Source of the DNA: Timema cristinae
Taxonomy: Eukaryota > Arthropoda > Insecta > Phasmatodea > Timematidae
Reading direction: 5' to 3'
DNA: 64,000 nt
Assembly (NCBI GenBank): GCA_039000515.1
Contig: JBCFYV010002255.1
Span: 46,472,812 to 46,536,811, forward strand
Part shown: piece after piece, positions 32,846 to 45,398 of the stretch
Numbering within the stretch: the first letter of the stretch is position 1
Layout of the letters: each line of letters starts with the position of its first letter
Program-made: the position numbers and the translations under genes
Notes under the pieces: model-generated
Told to the model about the DNA's origin: nothing
Database searches by the model: none
Seen by the model: only the letters and a program-made list of their open reading frames with translations

Positions 32846-33003
32846 ACAGATGACCACGTTAGTCTAGTTTCCTAGGACAAAGATAATCCTTCCTGTGAGA
32901 GCTTATCAGATCAGTTTAGTTTCCTAGCGCTGAGACAATTCTGCCTGAGAGCTGATTACGTCAGTCGAGTTATCTAGGAATATGATAATCCTTCCTGTGA
33001 GCT
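32846..33003. repeat. ~55-bp degenerate tandem repeat, three copies
   Basis: Three consecutive units share 'agct(g/t)a..acgt.agt..agtt.cctag....gataatccttcctgtgag' with substitutions and small deletions. Confidence 0.6.
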
Positions 33004-33891
33004 ACACACCAATAATATATATCCCAAAAATTTTAAACCGCATTTAACACAACTTTCATAGAAACATTTATATTAATAATGTTAACGGATAGAGCCGAGC
33101 TCCCCAAATGCTGGATTATCATTCATTCAAATCTTTTGTGGTTGTTGACCGGCGAAACTCTTCTCCATAGTTCTAATCATATCACAGACATTCTAGCGGT
33201 CTTTTTATGTTTTTTAAAAGAAAGCTAAAATAATATGATATTAGTCCTACCAATGACCGTATTGGACGGGAGTAGCTTGTGATAGTGTTGCCCTGGATGG
33301 ACTCAAGAGTACTGGGCCTATGTGTAATAAAATGGCCAGCCTCAACAATTTAAATGACTTTTGATGAAAATCATGTTATTTTGAGAAGTGTCAGCAAGAT
33401 AAATGATTTTTAAAATCACAGTGTTATATTAACAGAAATATTCTTTCCCAAAAATGATAACAGTATTTTCAATACAAACCATTTATCTTCCGCCTACTCT
33501 CTTATGTTACTCAAAATATAAAGAGCATTGTGTATGTAGTAACAGCTTGATGGTAATATAAATACAAATAACAACGTGTGAGTTGTACCAGTAACGACTT
33601 TTTGTTAATATAAATGCATACAAGATAGTATGTGTATACTCTACACTTGTCAAGCACACTTGTTAAGAAAGTCAATAAGTCAAATTGCTTATATTAGTTT
33701 ATAAAATACAAAATGTATAGCTTTAGTTTTACGAGATAGTTTAGGAAGTTTTTACAACTCTATTTAATTTTCCTTATAAATTATTCTATTCATGCTTTCT
33801 GACTAATATTTTTATTTCTTATGCATATTTAGTAGGATCTTTTTGGTGGCCTCATGATATAATGTATCACACACTCTCGCTATAGACCAGT
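33004..33891. other. AT-rich region, nothing recognised
   Basis: No coding signal or repeat match found in this window. Confidence 0.45.
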
Positions 33892-34351
33892 GGTTCCCCA
33901 CCTTTTGTGGCCCATCTCCCGTTTAGGGAGGTTGACTAACACCTATCGCCCCCTTTTCATTTTCATTGTATGCCTAATTTTAATTTGAAGTAAGGTGTAA
34001 ATAATAAAGCAGTTTTATTATTATAAACAATTTTACTACCATATATAAAAACAACCAAAGCAGTTTTATCCGGTCACTCTTAAATAAAATAGAAAAAAAC
34101 TGTACACTTTTTACAGCTTTTTTTTAAATAACAAAGAAGTGAAATAATTAACTAAGATCATGGATGCACATTTAAAAAACAGGAGTACATGTTTTAATTT
34201 TTAAATTGGAAACTGGAAAAATTAAGAAAGTTGACAGTTAAAATTTGGAAAAATAAATGAAAGTTTGAAAATTTGTTATTGTTTTATTTTACCTTTTCAA
34301 TGCCTGCCTTGTGCTTATTGCTTTTTGTTCATTGATAAACCTCACATAAGC

Positions 34352-34771
<420 letters not shown>

Positions 34772-34935
34772 CATAAGCTAATAAAATTGCTTTGTTATCA
34801 ATCACAGTTGATTCATCAATCTGCAATGCAAATTTACTTTTTTTCAACAAATTGGTGAGTTTGGATTCAACGTCCGTGGTCATTTCGTCAATTCGCCTGG
34901 AAACAGCAGAGTGGCGCAGTGTTACAACCTCTCTG

Positions 34936-36294
34936 AGTCCTCTTACTACCCAACCATTGAAAATAATAACAGCGAGAGAGTGAATCTAAGGAACAAGTTA
35001 CAGGGAAATCATTAGAAATATTTAAAAGTAACAATATGATAAGTTTATTCACATTAATAACAAGAGCGCAGATAACAGTACATGGTCTCATTAGATCTTA
35101 ATGCGATATGTTGGAAATTAAACTCGGTGACAACAACATTATGTCGCAGGTATATTTACAGAAAAGAAACTTGAAATCCAGTCATTATCTTGACTGTTCA
35201 GTCTATATGAGACAACAACATTACGTATGAAATTAAATACGGTATAAGATTATAAGGGCCTAATGGGAACCTTGAAATGGTTACAAAAGTTTCGTTATAC
35301 ACAGAAAACGAAGATATAGATTACGTTACTTTAACTTAGAAAACATTATATACGGGAATTACATAACGCGAGAGTTTGACCAACAGACCAGCCAAATTCC
35401 CGCGGGACTATCTGATCCTGACTCAGACTAGGAATCAAAACAAAAATGCCATCAGTGAAAATACTTCAAATGTCCTAAAGGGACAAACAAAAGTAAAAGA
35501 TATGTAAATCAGCAATAGTTAATTAAAGTCGATAATACCACAAAAAGCAAAAATCAATAGTCACCTAACTTTACGATAATTCAAAAAGCAAACTAATTAA
35601 GAGATGTTACCTCGATGATTAGAAAACATTAATACAATATCCACAATATCAAACATGTTAATTTTAACTCGTACAAAACTTGAATCAATTTTTAAGAGTG
35701 GATATCTACGAGATTGAATATTACAAAAAGGACTCTTGCGCCGAGGTGGCGATATACCAAATGTAGAATATTAATTTAAATAGAACGACCATAATAAGAT
35801 TTTTAGTTTTAGAAACTGAAGATTAAAGTTTTTATATACAAAAATTATTAGAGTTGAAAATAAATTAGAGTCCATAACACGAATCGCCATTGTTACGATT
35901 TTGATACAAAATACAAGTTTATCCTGCCATTGTCCGCGTCGATGACAACGGTCCGTCATCCATCGCAGATGAAAAAATAGTCAATTTTGGCATACATGCG
36001 TAGCTATTATATAGGAGTTTCGTCGCATGAAAGGGGAGGTGGGAGAACAGAAACACACGCTAGGTGGCGTCAACGATGTCTTCCAACAGTCCCGTACACC
36101 TTTGTTTACACTGCTGTTCGCAAATTTCTTTTCGGAAACGTTTTGATCATGATAAGAAGGATGTTGATAATTTATATTCATGTTGTACTTTTTATATATA
36201 CACTTCCTCTATGAACTTAACAGTGAACAAATATCAATAACATTGACATTATTCAAAAGAAAACTTACGGCATTATTACAAAAAATATAACACA
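34936..36294. other. No gene recognised
   Basis: AT-rich. GC-balanced patches near 35930-36120 contain short frames without recognised motifs. Nothing supported. Confidence 0.4.
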
Positions 36295-36543
36295 TTAAAA
36301 ACATAAATAAATTATCTTAGAATAGATGTTGAAAATATTACCATTAAATTTCACTCGTTCTTGAGAAAACTGATATTTACAAACGTATGCTATTTCCGCA
36401 AGACCTCTCCGGTAGCTAGCACCATCTACTGTTTCCGTGATCCATCTGTCTTTGTTACGGAAGGCTACTTTGGTTGGTTGTGGAGACACGCCACGTTTTA
36501 CACCCTTGCACACACCTTCCAACAAAATAGATTTTAGACTCAA
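36295..36543 (-). CDS. Unidentified open frame, possible exon
   Basis: The minus-strand frame has non-AT-biased, protein-like composition over ~60 codons (for example DRWITETVDGASYRRGLAEI, then AYVCKYQFSQERVKF). It then decays into AT-rich codons before the stop. A polypyrimidine-AG ('aactttag') lies just upstream at ~36555 and could be a splice acceptor. An overlapping frame (CPFESKIYFVGRC) starts at the same place, so the true phase is unclear. No family recognised. Confidence 0.25.
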   Translation of the reverse strand: MSLKSILLEGVCKGVKRGVSPQPTKVAFRNKDRWITETVDGASYRRGLAEIAYVCKYQFSQERVKFNGNIFNIYSKIIYLCF

Positions 36544-36850
36544 AAGGACAGGGCCTAAAGTTGTCTGCTCTTTGGTTAATTATTAAAGTCATAAAAATTA
36601 TCAGAGTTAAAGACAGTGTATTTAAAGGAGTGAAAACCATTTCTAGGCCCCTCCCCTTGCCACCATTCGTCTTACCCAATCAGTAATTCTGTAAGAAAGT
36701 TATATCCTCACGAGCTAACAGTGATTCTCTGTTGAAGTTTGACATCAAAAACACTCAAACAATAAAGACGCAATGCAACATATGGCCTTCATTTAATTTG
36801 ATTGAAAATTAATTTAGAGTAGAGTTTAAAATCTATGTTTTATATTCGGA

Positions 36851-37112
36851 GTTAATAATAATAATATTTAACACTGCGTCTTACTACCCGTTCGGGTTAT
36901 ACGCTTTAAGTACTAATTACGTTAATGGATTTAGGATTTGGGAAGGTTGAATTAGAGGAAGTGAACCGACATTACGTAGAGGGAGAGTGGAAAACCATTT
37001 AGGAAAAACCACCCCCAGTTCACCCGACCAAGATTCGAACCTCGATCTCCCCGTCCTCAGCAGTCGAGCTCAACACGACAAGCGCGTTAGCCAACTACAC
37101 CACCGAGGGGGT
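36851..37112 (-). repeat. tRNA-derived SINE with 8-bp target duplication
   Basis: TATTCGGA at 36843-36850 and 37113-37120 flanks it. The minus-strand head has A box 'cggtggtgtagttggctaac' and B box 'gaggttcgaatcttggtc'. The body has 'cctaaatggttttccactct' and the tail 'cgtataacccgaacgggtag' + 'taagacgcagtg', then a short TAA/TTAT run. The tail is shared with the copy at 34354-34771, while the tRNA-like heads differ more. Confidence 0.9.
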
Positions 37113-37799
37113 TATTCGGAATTAGATGAGGGAAAGAGTTTTTTTTTACATAAGTTGAAAGATTAGTAGTGGCAAAAATATTATAAGTGCAAGATTCAAA
37201 AATATTATTTTTCCCAAGATAAGGGGGACTTTTTGATTGAAACGCGTGGCAGGGTATGGGCTGGACGTTACTTATAAAATAATTTTGGAACACATAATAG
37301 GTTGAAACAAGCATATGCCTTATCCTCATTACTTTTTAATCTAATTTTATATTATGGTATTATGGTCATGCAAGAGTGTAGGAAAGGGTTGACATTAAAC
37401 GGTATCAGACAGATATTAGTTTAGAGATTAATGATAATCATATATCATTTGATAGAGTTAATGAGTTTAAATATTTATTATTAATAATAATTCTATATTA
37501 GATTTGAAATTATGAAAAGAATACAGTCGGTAAATGCCTGCTATTACTCGGTTGTTAATTTGTTGACATCTTTCCTTTTTCAAGAAATGTAAAACTCAGG
37601 ATATATAAAACAATTTAACCGGTTGTTCTTTATGGTGTAAAACATGGTTTCTTAACTTACATGACGAGAACAAATTTAGGATGTTCGAAAATAGTGATTA
37701 GGAAGATATTAGTTCAAAAATGGATGAGGCTAATGAGTTATTAAAATAGAACACTATCAATTGTCCTCCCAAATATATCGTCCATCGCCATGAATCATT
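37113..37799. other. AT-rich spacer
   Basis: No supported coding feature. The minus-strand frame 37087-37329 begins inside the SINE and has no recognised motif. Confidence 0.4.
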
Positions 37800-38760
37800 A
37801 TTAATTATATATAATGGTAGACAATATTGCACCGTAGTAACAAGTATCTTTTAGTATTTCGTGAATCTTCATGAGTACAAGATCAGGGTTTTATAAATAT
37901 AACTCATTATTGTAATAAATATTTTATAGATTATCTTTAATGCAAACTATGAGTGAGATAAAATACAAATGTTGATGTACGGTACAGTAATTTAGTTTAA
38001 TTGTCAAATTAATATGGAAGCTAATAGTAAAAACATGTTTAGTTGAGTGAGTGAACAACAACCACTTTGGTAATAATTACTGTGTTGGTTGTGTGAGTTA
38101 GGTAGGAATGAACATTTTTTTGGGAGGTAAATCAATGAATCGAAATAAAAATATTTTGATTAAGAGAACAATAAAAACATTTTTACTAACTGTGTTGGTT
38201 TTGTAAGTTATGTAGGGAAAAGAATTTTGCGGGAGTTAATTAATCTAAATACGAATACATATATAAATAACATTATATAAAATCATACACATAAGGTTCA
38301 CGCCTCTTAAAGAAGAGGGTGTATATCGGCACATAGGTCTCACTGTTTGGTGTAAACCCTGACTGGGGTGGAGTCACTTTCTGAGGTAGATAACTCCCCG
38401 GCACTTTAACTCCCAATGGTAGAAAGTCTGCCCATGAGTTGCAGGCAGCAGCCCAGTCATTATGAACTGAAACAAATATAAAAATTACGAAATGAATAGT
38501 ATTGACATAAAATATTTACGGTAAGTTTTGGAGTTTTAGTAATAGTGATTTTCAATTCACTTTACCAACCATGTTACTACATTATACCTCATTTAGTTAA
38601 AAATGACACTTTAATACGGGAATTGAGCTCGAGATATTTGACTTAGGGAACAGATGCTCTTCTAAAGAGCTATCTAGGATTCATCCCATGTTTCAGCTCC
38701 GTCTTCAATTATAGTTGAAGTTTGTGTCTGTGATGGACGTGTGGAACAATCAGCTACATA
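37800..38760. repeat. Duplicated block with exon, copy 1 (partner 61685-62462)
   Basis: Collinear with 61685-62462. Shared anchors: 'ggtagacaatat', 'cttcatgagtacaa.atcag.gttttataaatata', 'gtacgg.acagtaattta', 'aacatgtttagttgag', the exon, 'tattgacataaaatatttacggtaagtt', 'gaattgagctcgaga', and 'gtctgtgatgga.gtgtg'. A tRNA-like segment ('gatagctc..agagcatctg' on the minus strand, 38610-38690) lies in the intron of both copies. Confidence 0.9.
38273..38466 (-). CDS. Candidate last exon of an unidentified gene, copy 1
   Basis: On the minus strand a TTTGTTTCAG acceptor (to 38467) is followed by 63 codons and a TAA at 38273-38275. The peptide contains NDWAAACNSWADFLPLGVKV and YVPIYTLFFKRREPY. The partner at 62040-62161 keeps the same acceptor position, the same phase (two bases complete the split codon) and the core NSWAD.LPLGVK.PG, which supports real coding sequence. 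No upstream exon was found on the right of this copy before the next insertions. Identity is unknown. Confidence 0.55.
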
Positions 38761-40183
38761 GGTACCACTAGTATGCCTTTTCTCTCTATTTATCCACACT
38801 ATGCTTTCACATAGCTGCAAAATTCTAAGATATGGCTACCCTTTTCTGTACAAATGCATGAAATATAGGTATTTTTGCTCCCCCCTCTTCCCCCCCCCCC
38901 CCCGCAACAGGGACCTCTCACGTAACTTGTATTCTAAACCTTAATTAATGAAACTGTAGTACGCATTTATTATCTGTTGTTGTTTCAAGGAATATGTTGT
39001 ATTAAAATACTCTTTATCCTCGCGAGTCTCTCAGTCGGTAGAACACGTAGTTAAGACTTCACCTCTAAAGGTATTCAGGGGGAGAAGCTTAGGTTGGTAC
39101 TTCTGTATTTCAAGTGTAATCCGGACGAGAAAATAGAATTACCATAGTGACTTACCTGTTAGTTTATTACAGCTCTGCTGCAAGTCTTAGTTCCAATGAG
39201 CTAATTCATATAAATTTAGGTAGAGTACCAAAATGTATATAGCAATGTTATATGTTGTATTGGTACAAGGCAAAAATTATCACTTTATTAGACTGTATAT
39301 ATTTTATTTTACTGACGCAGAAAAAAATTATATCCTAATTATTTGACGCCAAATAATTTATAATTCTAATATTACTCGATGAGAGTTCAAATGTAAGTCT
39401 CATACGATTATGATGAGATTTTTGCATTATATATGACCAATCAATTAGAACAATAACGTAAATATTGATCCTAATATTACAAGTTGAGTGTTAAGATCCC
39501 CTATCAGTACCAATGACTAGCGGTTAGTAAGATTAGATGAATTAAGATGTGTCTGTCATCTTGCTAACTTATTTAAAAACAGAAAAAAATATCTTATTAA
39601 AACAAAGTATTAAGGTGTTACTGTAGTCCTGAGCTAGGTGCTAGAAGATAGAAATTTCTAACATGCATACATCTTCTTTATTTATTTTTATTGATAAAAA
39701 GACTCAACAAATTTGCAGGCGTGACGTCTACATATTAAAAGAAGAATATTTATCACTTCTGATAGTTAGTGTAGACAAAAATTATATTCACTCTGATGAT
39801 AACTAGAACAAACTTAAATGATACTGGCTCCCAGTATAAATTACGAAGGTAAATGAGATAAAATTGAAATTTAATCTGGCATTAAACTAGTTTTAGTATC
39901 CAGAAAGCAGAAGCGTCCGTTAGTTGTTTATTTCTTCATAACTAAAACTTTTGTCGTGTCAAACAAACAATAAAAATAATCAAAGGAAATCAATGTAACA
40001 ATGTATAGAGCAATGCGTAGTAGTAATGAAACTTCAGAGGAGGTCTTCATGGAAAAAAAAGTTTATTTGAAAAATATTAATGACGTTGAAACAGAAATAT
40101 GGTGAGTATTATTTACAATGTTCCACTAAAAAATATGTTTTAGAACTCGGTGATTAAAGCAGTATAAATTAGCTCTATATATT
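38761..40183. other. No gene recognised; poly-C tract
   Basis: Contains a C-rich run at 38880-38904 ('cccccctcttcccccccc..') and a weak tRNA A-box-like segment near 39030. Otherwise AT-rich. Confidence 0.4.
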
Positions 40184-40363
40184 ATGCCGCTCTTTGATGA
40201 ATTGAGAATGCACAGGAATAAAAAGTCATCTTTGTTTGATAACTTTGAACCAAGAGTAGTTGAACTTGTTACTGGAAATATTACGGATGTCATCGATGCA
40301 ATGAGTGCTATGGAAGCTCTTCTCACAGCTGACGTCATTGTAGTCAATGATATCTTATTCTGA
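40184..40363 (+). CDS. 59-codon open frame, unidentified
   Basis: ATG 40184 to TGA 40361-40363. Composition is protein-like and unlike the AT-rich flanks: it starts MPLFDELRMHRNKKSS, then FEPRVVELVTGNITDVIDAM and ALLTADVIVVNDILF. It may be an exon or a domesticated or dead element fragment. I do not recognise it, and no splice signals clearly bound it. Confidence 0.3.
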   Translation: MPLFDELRMHRNKKSSLFDNFEPRVVELVTGNITDVIDAMSAMEALLTADVIVVNDILF

Positions 40364-41392
40364 ATAAGTCAGCAGCTTCGTCTACATTATTGACTATCGT
40401 TAGGATACAAATATTATTTTAACATGCATACAAAAAATTGATAGAGATATCATTGTATAAAACAAACGGGTAGTAATACGTGGTGATAAAAAAAATTGCA
40501 ATATGTAAACCATTATTTGGATGAAGGTGCTGGTAAAAATATGTGTGAGATGTTTCGCTGAAATTTAATCAAACACTGACAAAGTTTAGGCACGTACTAT
40601 AATCACTTGCAAATTTTGAAAAAAAAAAATATATTGAATTTGAAATTTAGAATTTTGAAGAGGACTTATTAAATAAATCATAATTTTGAATGAGATTCTC
40701 CACTTGAAATTTTTTTTTGAAAATATTTAATTTCTGAATCCATCTCCTAATTATCCTGAAGAATCTTAATGTACAAGATGTAAGTTCTTCCTCGTCAAAA
40801 TATGCTGTTCATGTGAGATCATCCATTTTTCCAAGCCACCATTCTAAATATTTTTCTTTCGTTATTAATTTTGAATTACTTGGAGTTTTGTAAAAGCCAT
40901 AAAATCGTCAAATTAGGAAGTGTCAGGGAATTTTGTAATTAATTTAGGACAGGTTTTAAAAACTTGTTCAAAAGTTATAGAAATTCCTAGGTCATCTGTA
41001 TATTCAACTGTAATTTTTATATTTTCTTCCAAGAAGATAGATTTGAATTTAGAGTTGTCTTAATTGTTAATTTTTTCGAATGAGGGTAAATCTCTCAACC
41101 CACCGAGCCACCAAATTATATATTTGTTTTTGGAAATTAAATTTTTGTTACTGGGAATTTCGGACCTGGCCATTTTCATTTTCTTGATCTTATTTGATTG
41201 TTTGGTAGAATGTTCATAATTTAGAATGTGAGGGTTCATTAACTACAAATTTAGGTCGAGACCGGATTCAAAAAAGTCCTCGAACATAATTATAATATCT
41301 GAATCGTTTTGTAAATTAATTTATTATTTATTCTCTCTTGATTTGAACCCTCTGAACTATTAACTCTTACAACGGATTTTCTTTCTCAGCCG
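40364..41392. other. AT-rich region, nothing recognised
   Basis: No supported coding or repeat feature. Confidence 0.45.
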
Positions 41393-41506
41393 TTTTCTAC
41401 TTTGCTTCACACAACATCATAATTTATCTATTTTCTACTTTGCTTCACACAACATCATAATTTATCTATTTTCTACTTTGCTCCACACAACATCATAATT
41501 TATCTT
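41393..41506. repeat. ~40-bp tandem repeat, three copies
   Basis: 'ttttctactttgct(t/c)cacac' + 'aacatcataatttatcta' occurs three times with one or two substitutions. Confidence 0.9.
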
Positions 41507-41754
41507 AGATTCCTTCTCGTTTTTAAAAAATACTACATAACTTAACAAGTATTAAAATAAGAGTACTTTGATTTGGTAAGATAAATATCTATCAGGTAAA
41601 TTAAAATAAAGTTGTACCAATTATTTGGATTGTTAATAAGTTAGTACTAATAATGGTGGGTAGAATGTACATAAATCTATCACTATCCATTAGAAACAAA
41701 CATTCTAACACTTATAATTCATGTAGTTGTAATGATAACCAGGTATTAGCAATT

Positions 41755-42531
41755 GGCACTTCCAGGAAATTACTGTTTCAGTTAACCTTACTCAACTTCA
41801 TGATAAAGTACCAATATAATAAACAGATACTCATGTGTGAGATACCTACAGAACATACATGCTTTTATCCTAGAATACCTTGAATAAATGGTAGAGTATA
41901 TTGTTTTATTAAATCCTGTAGTATCTTTTTATTCTTATAGCCTCATATGTGAAATTCTAGTCATGTCTTGGATAATAAATATTATATTAAAGTATCGCGT
42001 GTAATATTGGCGTTTATATTCCCTATAAATTTTAGATCCATCAATCAAACTCTTTCGTTTTTCTAAAATCAAGCAATGATTAATATTTATTGCCAGGAAA
42101 CATAATGTATTTCAATATATTATAATAATGGTTACCTAGATACATATTATTATTGTGTTTTACCTTATATTATTAAAATATTTATTTTTCATACACATAG
42201 TAAACAATTTAAATGAAGCTCTGTTGTGAGTACCAGCATATTTTCATATTATATGCATCATTATTTTAACTTCAAGATGTGTGTCCATTCACCAACAAGT
42301 AGAACAGTCACCAAAAGTTTTACAATATAAGCTCCCTTCTTCGTTTAGAAATATAATTATTGTAAATATCAAATTAACCATTTTAACACAATTTCGAAAT
42401 GAATTGTTTTTCTAACTCGAAACTCTCTTAAAGCTCTGGACAACTTAAAGCCAAAAAGAAGACGATATGATTTAGACCGTAGAGTTGGTTCTTCGAGGTC
42501 CTTTAAGTTTTATTTGTATGTATTAGTTAAT
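41755..42531. repeat. Duplicated block, copy 2 (partner 30655-31393)
   Basis: Same anchors as its partner in the same order. The similarity stops at 'gttaatataa' (~42531), just before the probable LTR of the second gypsy element, which suggests that element inserted here. Confidence 0.85.
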
Positions 42532-42545
42532 ATAATTCATTTAGT

Positions 42546-43056
42546 GAAAGGACCAGTGATGCCTGCGCTTGGGTGTGGTCTAACACACTAACAAAGAACA
42601 AGTACATTTATTGGCAGTACTAAAACCTCTGTGAATATTAAATTTATTTTGATTTTGTAACACGTAGAAACGTTGTTGATATTATTGGAAGATTTTTTCT
42701 TCTTGAATAAGATGAAGTATCTTTTGTGTTGTTATCAAGAAATGATTATAATGTATAAATAAGACTATTGTGTATAAATAAGACTATTTTATTGGAGTGT
42801 GTACTGCTGTGGAAAAAATTGATGTTGAGAATAAATAACTTAGAATTATTGTTGTGCTGTGAACCAATAGAGTTGTAAAATTGTATTATCAATTATACCC
42901 GTAAGTGGCGAGTTCGGGTACCCAGAGGCCTGAGGCTAAGTCCGGGTTGTTTCTGCGCCTGCGCCGGCCGGGCAGGCATATAAATAGTGTGTAGAAACAG
43001 GGATGTGGAATTATTTGAAGGTTTGAGAGAGGAGTGAGGAAGAAAGAAACATTACA
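42546..43056 (+). repeat. Probable 5' LTR of gypsy-2
   Basis: No second copy exists here, so the limits are estimates. Support comes from the loss of similarity to the duplicated block at ~42531, a GC-rich promoter-like stretch with 'ggcatataaatagtgtg' (TATA, ~42974), a CA end at 43056 ('aaacattaca'), and a primer-binding site four bases later. Confidence 0.55.
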
Positions 43057-43060
43057 GTAG

Positions 43061-43079
43061 TGGCACACCAATGTGGGGC
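43061..43079 (+). promoter_or_regulatory. Primer-binding site of gypsy-2
   Basis: TGGCACACCAATGTGGGGC, one base longer than and similar to the tRNA-Lys1,2-type site TGGCGCCCAACGTGGGGC. The gypsy-1 site (TGGCGC..CAA.TTAGGGGC) shows the same scheme, so both families probably descend from a Lys-primed ancestor. Confidence 0.6.
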
Positions 43080-43178
43080 TCGACGTTCGGTCACCCAAGG
43101 CTCGTATAATTATTGCTGTTTGTTCAGCTTTGGGTGGTTCGATCAGGGTTTATTGAACTTGCCACGACTAAGGAAATT

Positions 43179-44539
43179 ATGGAGAGAAACGGCAGGAAGC
43201 ACTCCCATTCATACAATACAAGGTCAAGGTCCCTATCAGAAGTTGCGGCCAGGCGGGTAGTAATTGACACTCCACCAGGAATGAACCAAGGCACGGGTGA
43301 GGTAGCTGCTGGAAGTGGCGTCATTAACCATCAGGTCTTAGTAATGCCACTGGAGGGAGACGCCGTTCCGCAGCAAATGTTGCCAGCAGCAGCAGTGGTT
43401 GACTTACTGGGTTTAGTGGTAATTTTAAATTGTATGCGGGAGGAGATGACTGCTCTACGCACAGCCCAGGAAGGGGCTCGAACAGCGGCACAGGCAGAGT
43501 CAGAGATCGCGAGGCGGAGCAACAGGAGGTGAGGGCGGTGCTCGAGACAAGCTTGGGGACAGTTTAGACGTTCGTCCAAGAGATGCGCATTTCCATTAAT
43601 GAGACACGTGAGACTTTCGGTAATCATCTGGATGAAGCGCAGTCCGTGGTAAATGGACGCCTTGAGATGTTCCAACAACAAAACCTCGCGTTCCAGGAGC
43701 AGGTTGAGACCCGTCTGGAGGTGGCTGAGGTTAGTTTAAGGGCCAGAATGGAGGAGAGGGTCCTCGAAGTAGTGGCTACAGTGGAAGCACGTTGCAATCA
43801 GTTCGTTGCTCAAGTTGGGGTACTGAAGGAGGAGGCTGAGAGGGAGGCTAAGCGACTACTCACTGAGGCTGAGGCCAAGAGAGATGCCGCGAGGGTTGAG
43901 GCAGCTCACATCCGGGAGGTGGTGCAGCAGGAGGCAGCGAGGCTCAGCGAGGGAGCTTCACCACCACAGGCCGTTTGGGGGTTGGTAGACGCTCTTGGTG
44001 CGTACCTAGGCTTACAAATGATGGTTGACCGAGTCCCTCATTTTAACAACCCCACGGAGGAGAATCCCATAAACCATCTTAAAAGTTGAGTAGTGTGTGG
44101 GACGGTCAGGAGGTTCCTTGAAGAGAGAAAAAGCGTCTCATTGTGGCATCGCTGGAAGGGGTGGTGTTGTGTTGGTGGTCCAGCGTAGAAAAGGAGGTAG
44201 ACTCGTGGTCCACGTTTGAGTCTTTGTTCCGACAGGAGTTCTGGTCGCCCGAGATACAGGGGCTTACCCGAGCTACTTTACACGCCATGAAATACCGTGA
44301 GAGCGGGAATAAAGCACGGAGGCACATTTCCTCACTCTGCTAGATAGGAGCAGACACCTGGATGAGCCCTTGACTGGCTCAGAGCTGGTTAACGTGGCCC
44401 TGGGACAATTCCACTACGAGTTCAGGAAGTGTTGGGAGCGGCAAGGTATGGAGGCGGGGAGGATTTCCGAAGGGAATTAAGACGACTTGACCACATAGAA
44501 CAGCTCCGTAAGATGGCCAAGGAAACATCATGGGAAAAG
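43179..44539 (+). pseudogene. gag: Gypsy-2 gag, N-terminal and capsid part, broken
   Basis: ATG 43179 (MERNGRKHSHSYNTRSRS) opens a basic, then Ala/Glu-rich region that stops at 43532. A second frame, 43583-44089, encodes a long Glu/Ala/Arg-rich coiled coil. After another break, 44143-44343 encodes the capsid signature (ASLEGVVLCWWSSVEKEV, then FRQEFWSPEIQ). The coding sequence is cut at the Polinton insertion (codons for ETSWEK) and resumes at 58884. At least two frameshifts were present besides the insertion. Confidence 0.8.
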
Positions 44540-45285
44540 AGTAGCTTACAGGACGTTTGGCACCAATTTTACCTTTGACCTTTGACCCCGAGTTGTGTGA
44601 CGTAATCATTGCGTGTGATGTCGCAACACTCCCCCCCCCATGGGTTTTCCCGATGACTCATACCTGGCGCCAGTTTGGCGGCTTGACAAGACAAGTAGAG
44701 ACAGGAATAGATCGTGACCTTGAAATAGTGAGCTAGTACATGAGGTCATTGACCCCCGGCAACTCTTTCCCACTCCCTTTCTATGTGGCAGTGTGTTTTC
44801 CTGATGACTGGCGCGTTGACAAGACAAGTCGAGACAAGTCGAGACACGACCTTGAATGATGTCACAACCCTCATTTGCAATGGGTTTTACCGATGACGTC
44901 ATCGCTCTGTTGCAACCCTGATGACCCATACCTGGCGCCAGTTTGGCGGGTTGACAAGACAAGTCGAGACAATAATAGATCACGGCCTTGAATGATGTCG
45001 CAACCTTCACTTGCAATGGGTTTTACCGATTACATCATCACTCTGTCGCAACCCTGATGACTCATACCTGGCGCCAGACTGGCGTGTTGACAAGACAAGT
45101 CGAGACAAGTCAAGAAAAGTCGAGACAAGTCAAGAAAAGTCGAGACAAGTCAAGAAAAGTCGAGACAAGTCAAGACAAGTCGAGACAAGTCAAGACAAGT
45201 CGAGACACGACCTTGAATGATGTCGCAACCCTCATTTGCAATGGGTTTTACCGATGACGTCATCGCTCTGTCGCAAACTTAGCTG
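44540..45285 (+). repeat. Left terminal inverted repeat of the Polinton
   Basis: Three GGCGCC-centred units (44666, 44934, 45070) with 'gatgactcat' and 'gatgacgtcatcg' elements in inverse orientation relative to the right end. 45090-45210 is a 10/20-bp 'gtcgagacaagtcaagaaaa' simple array. The unit spacing of 136 (44934 to 45070) equals that of the right arm, but fewer units are present. Confidence 0.9.
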
Positions 45286-45367
45286 GTGGTAGCTATAAAT
45301 AGTGGCACCTCATTTGAAATCCTTTCATTTTATAACCAGTCTTCGAGTGCTAAACAAGAAAACCGGG
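45286..45367 (+). promoter_or_regulatory. TATA promoter of the Polinton polymerase gene
   Basis: 'agctataaatagtggc' at ~45290-45305 lies about 75 bases before ATG 45368 and directly after the CRE/AP-1-containing repeat array. The pyrimidine-rich 'tcctttcattttataaccagtc' follows at the expected start-site distance. Confidence 0.65.
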
Positions 45368-45398
45368 ATGAGTGAATACGCTTCACTGACGGATCTGG

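Noticed and set aside
39020..39100. Possible tRNA near 39030
   Set aside because: Only the A-box-like word is convincing; no B box or acceptor pairing.
44988..45257. Frame with repeated SREKSRQVKKS-type peptide
   Set aside because: Simple GTCGAGACAAGTCAAG array in the left Polinton terminus.
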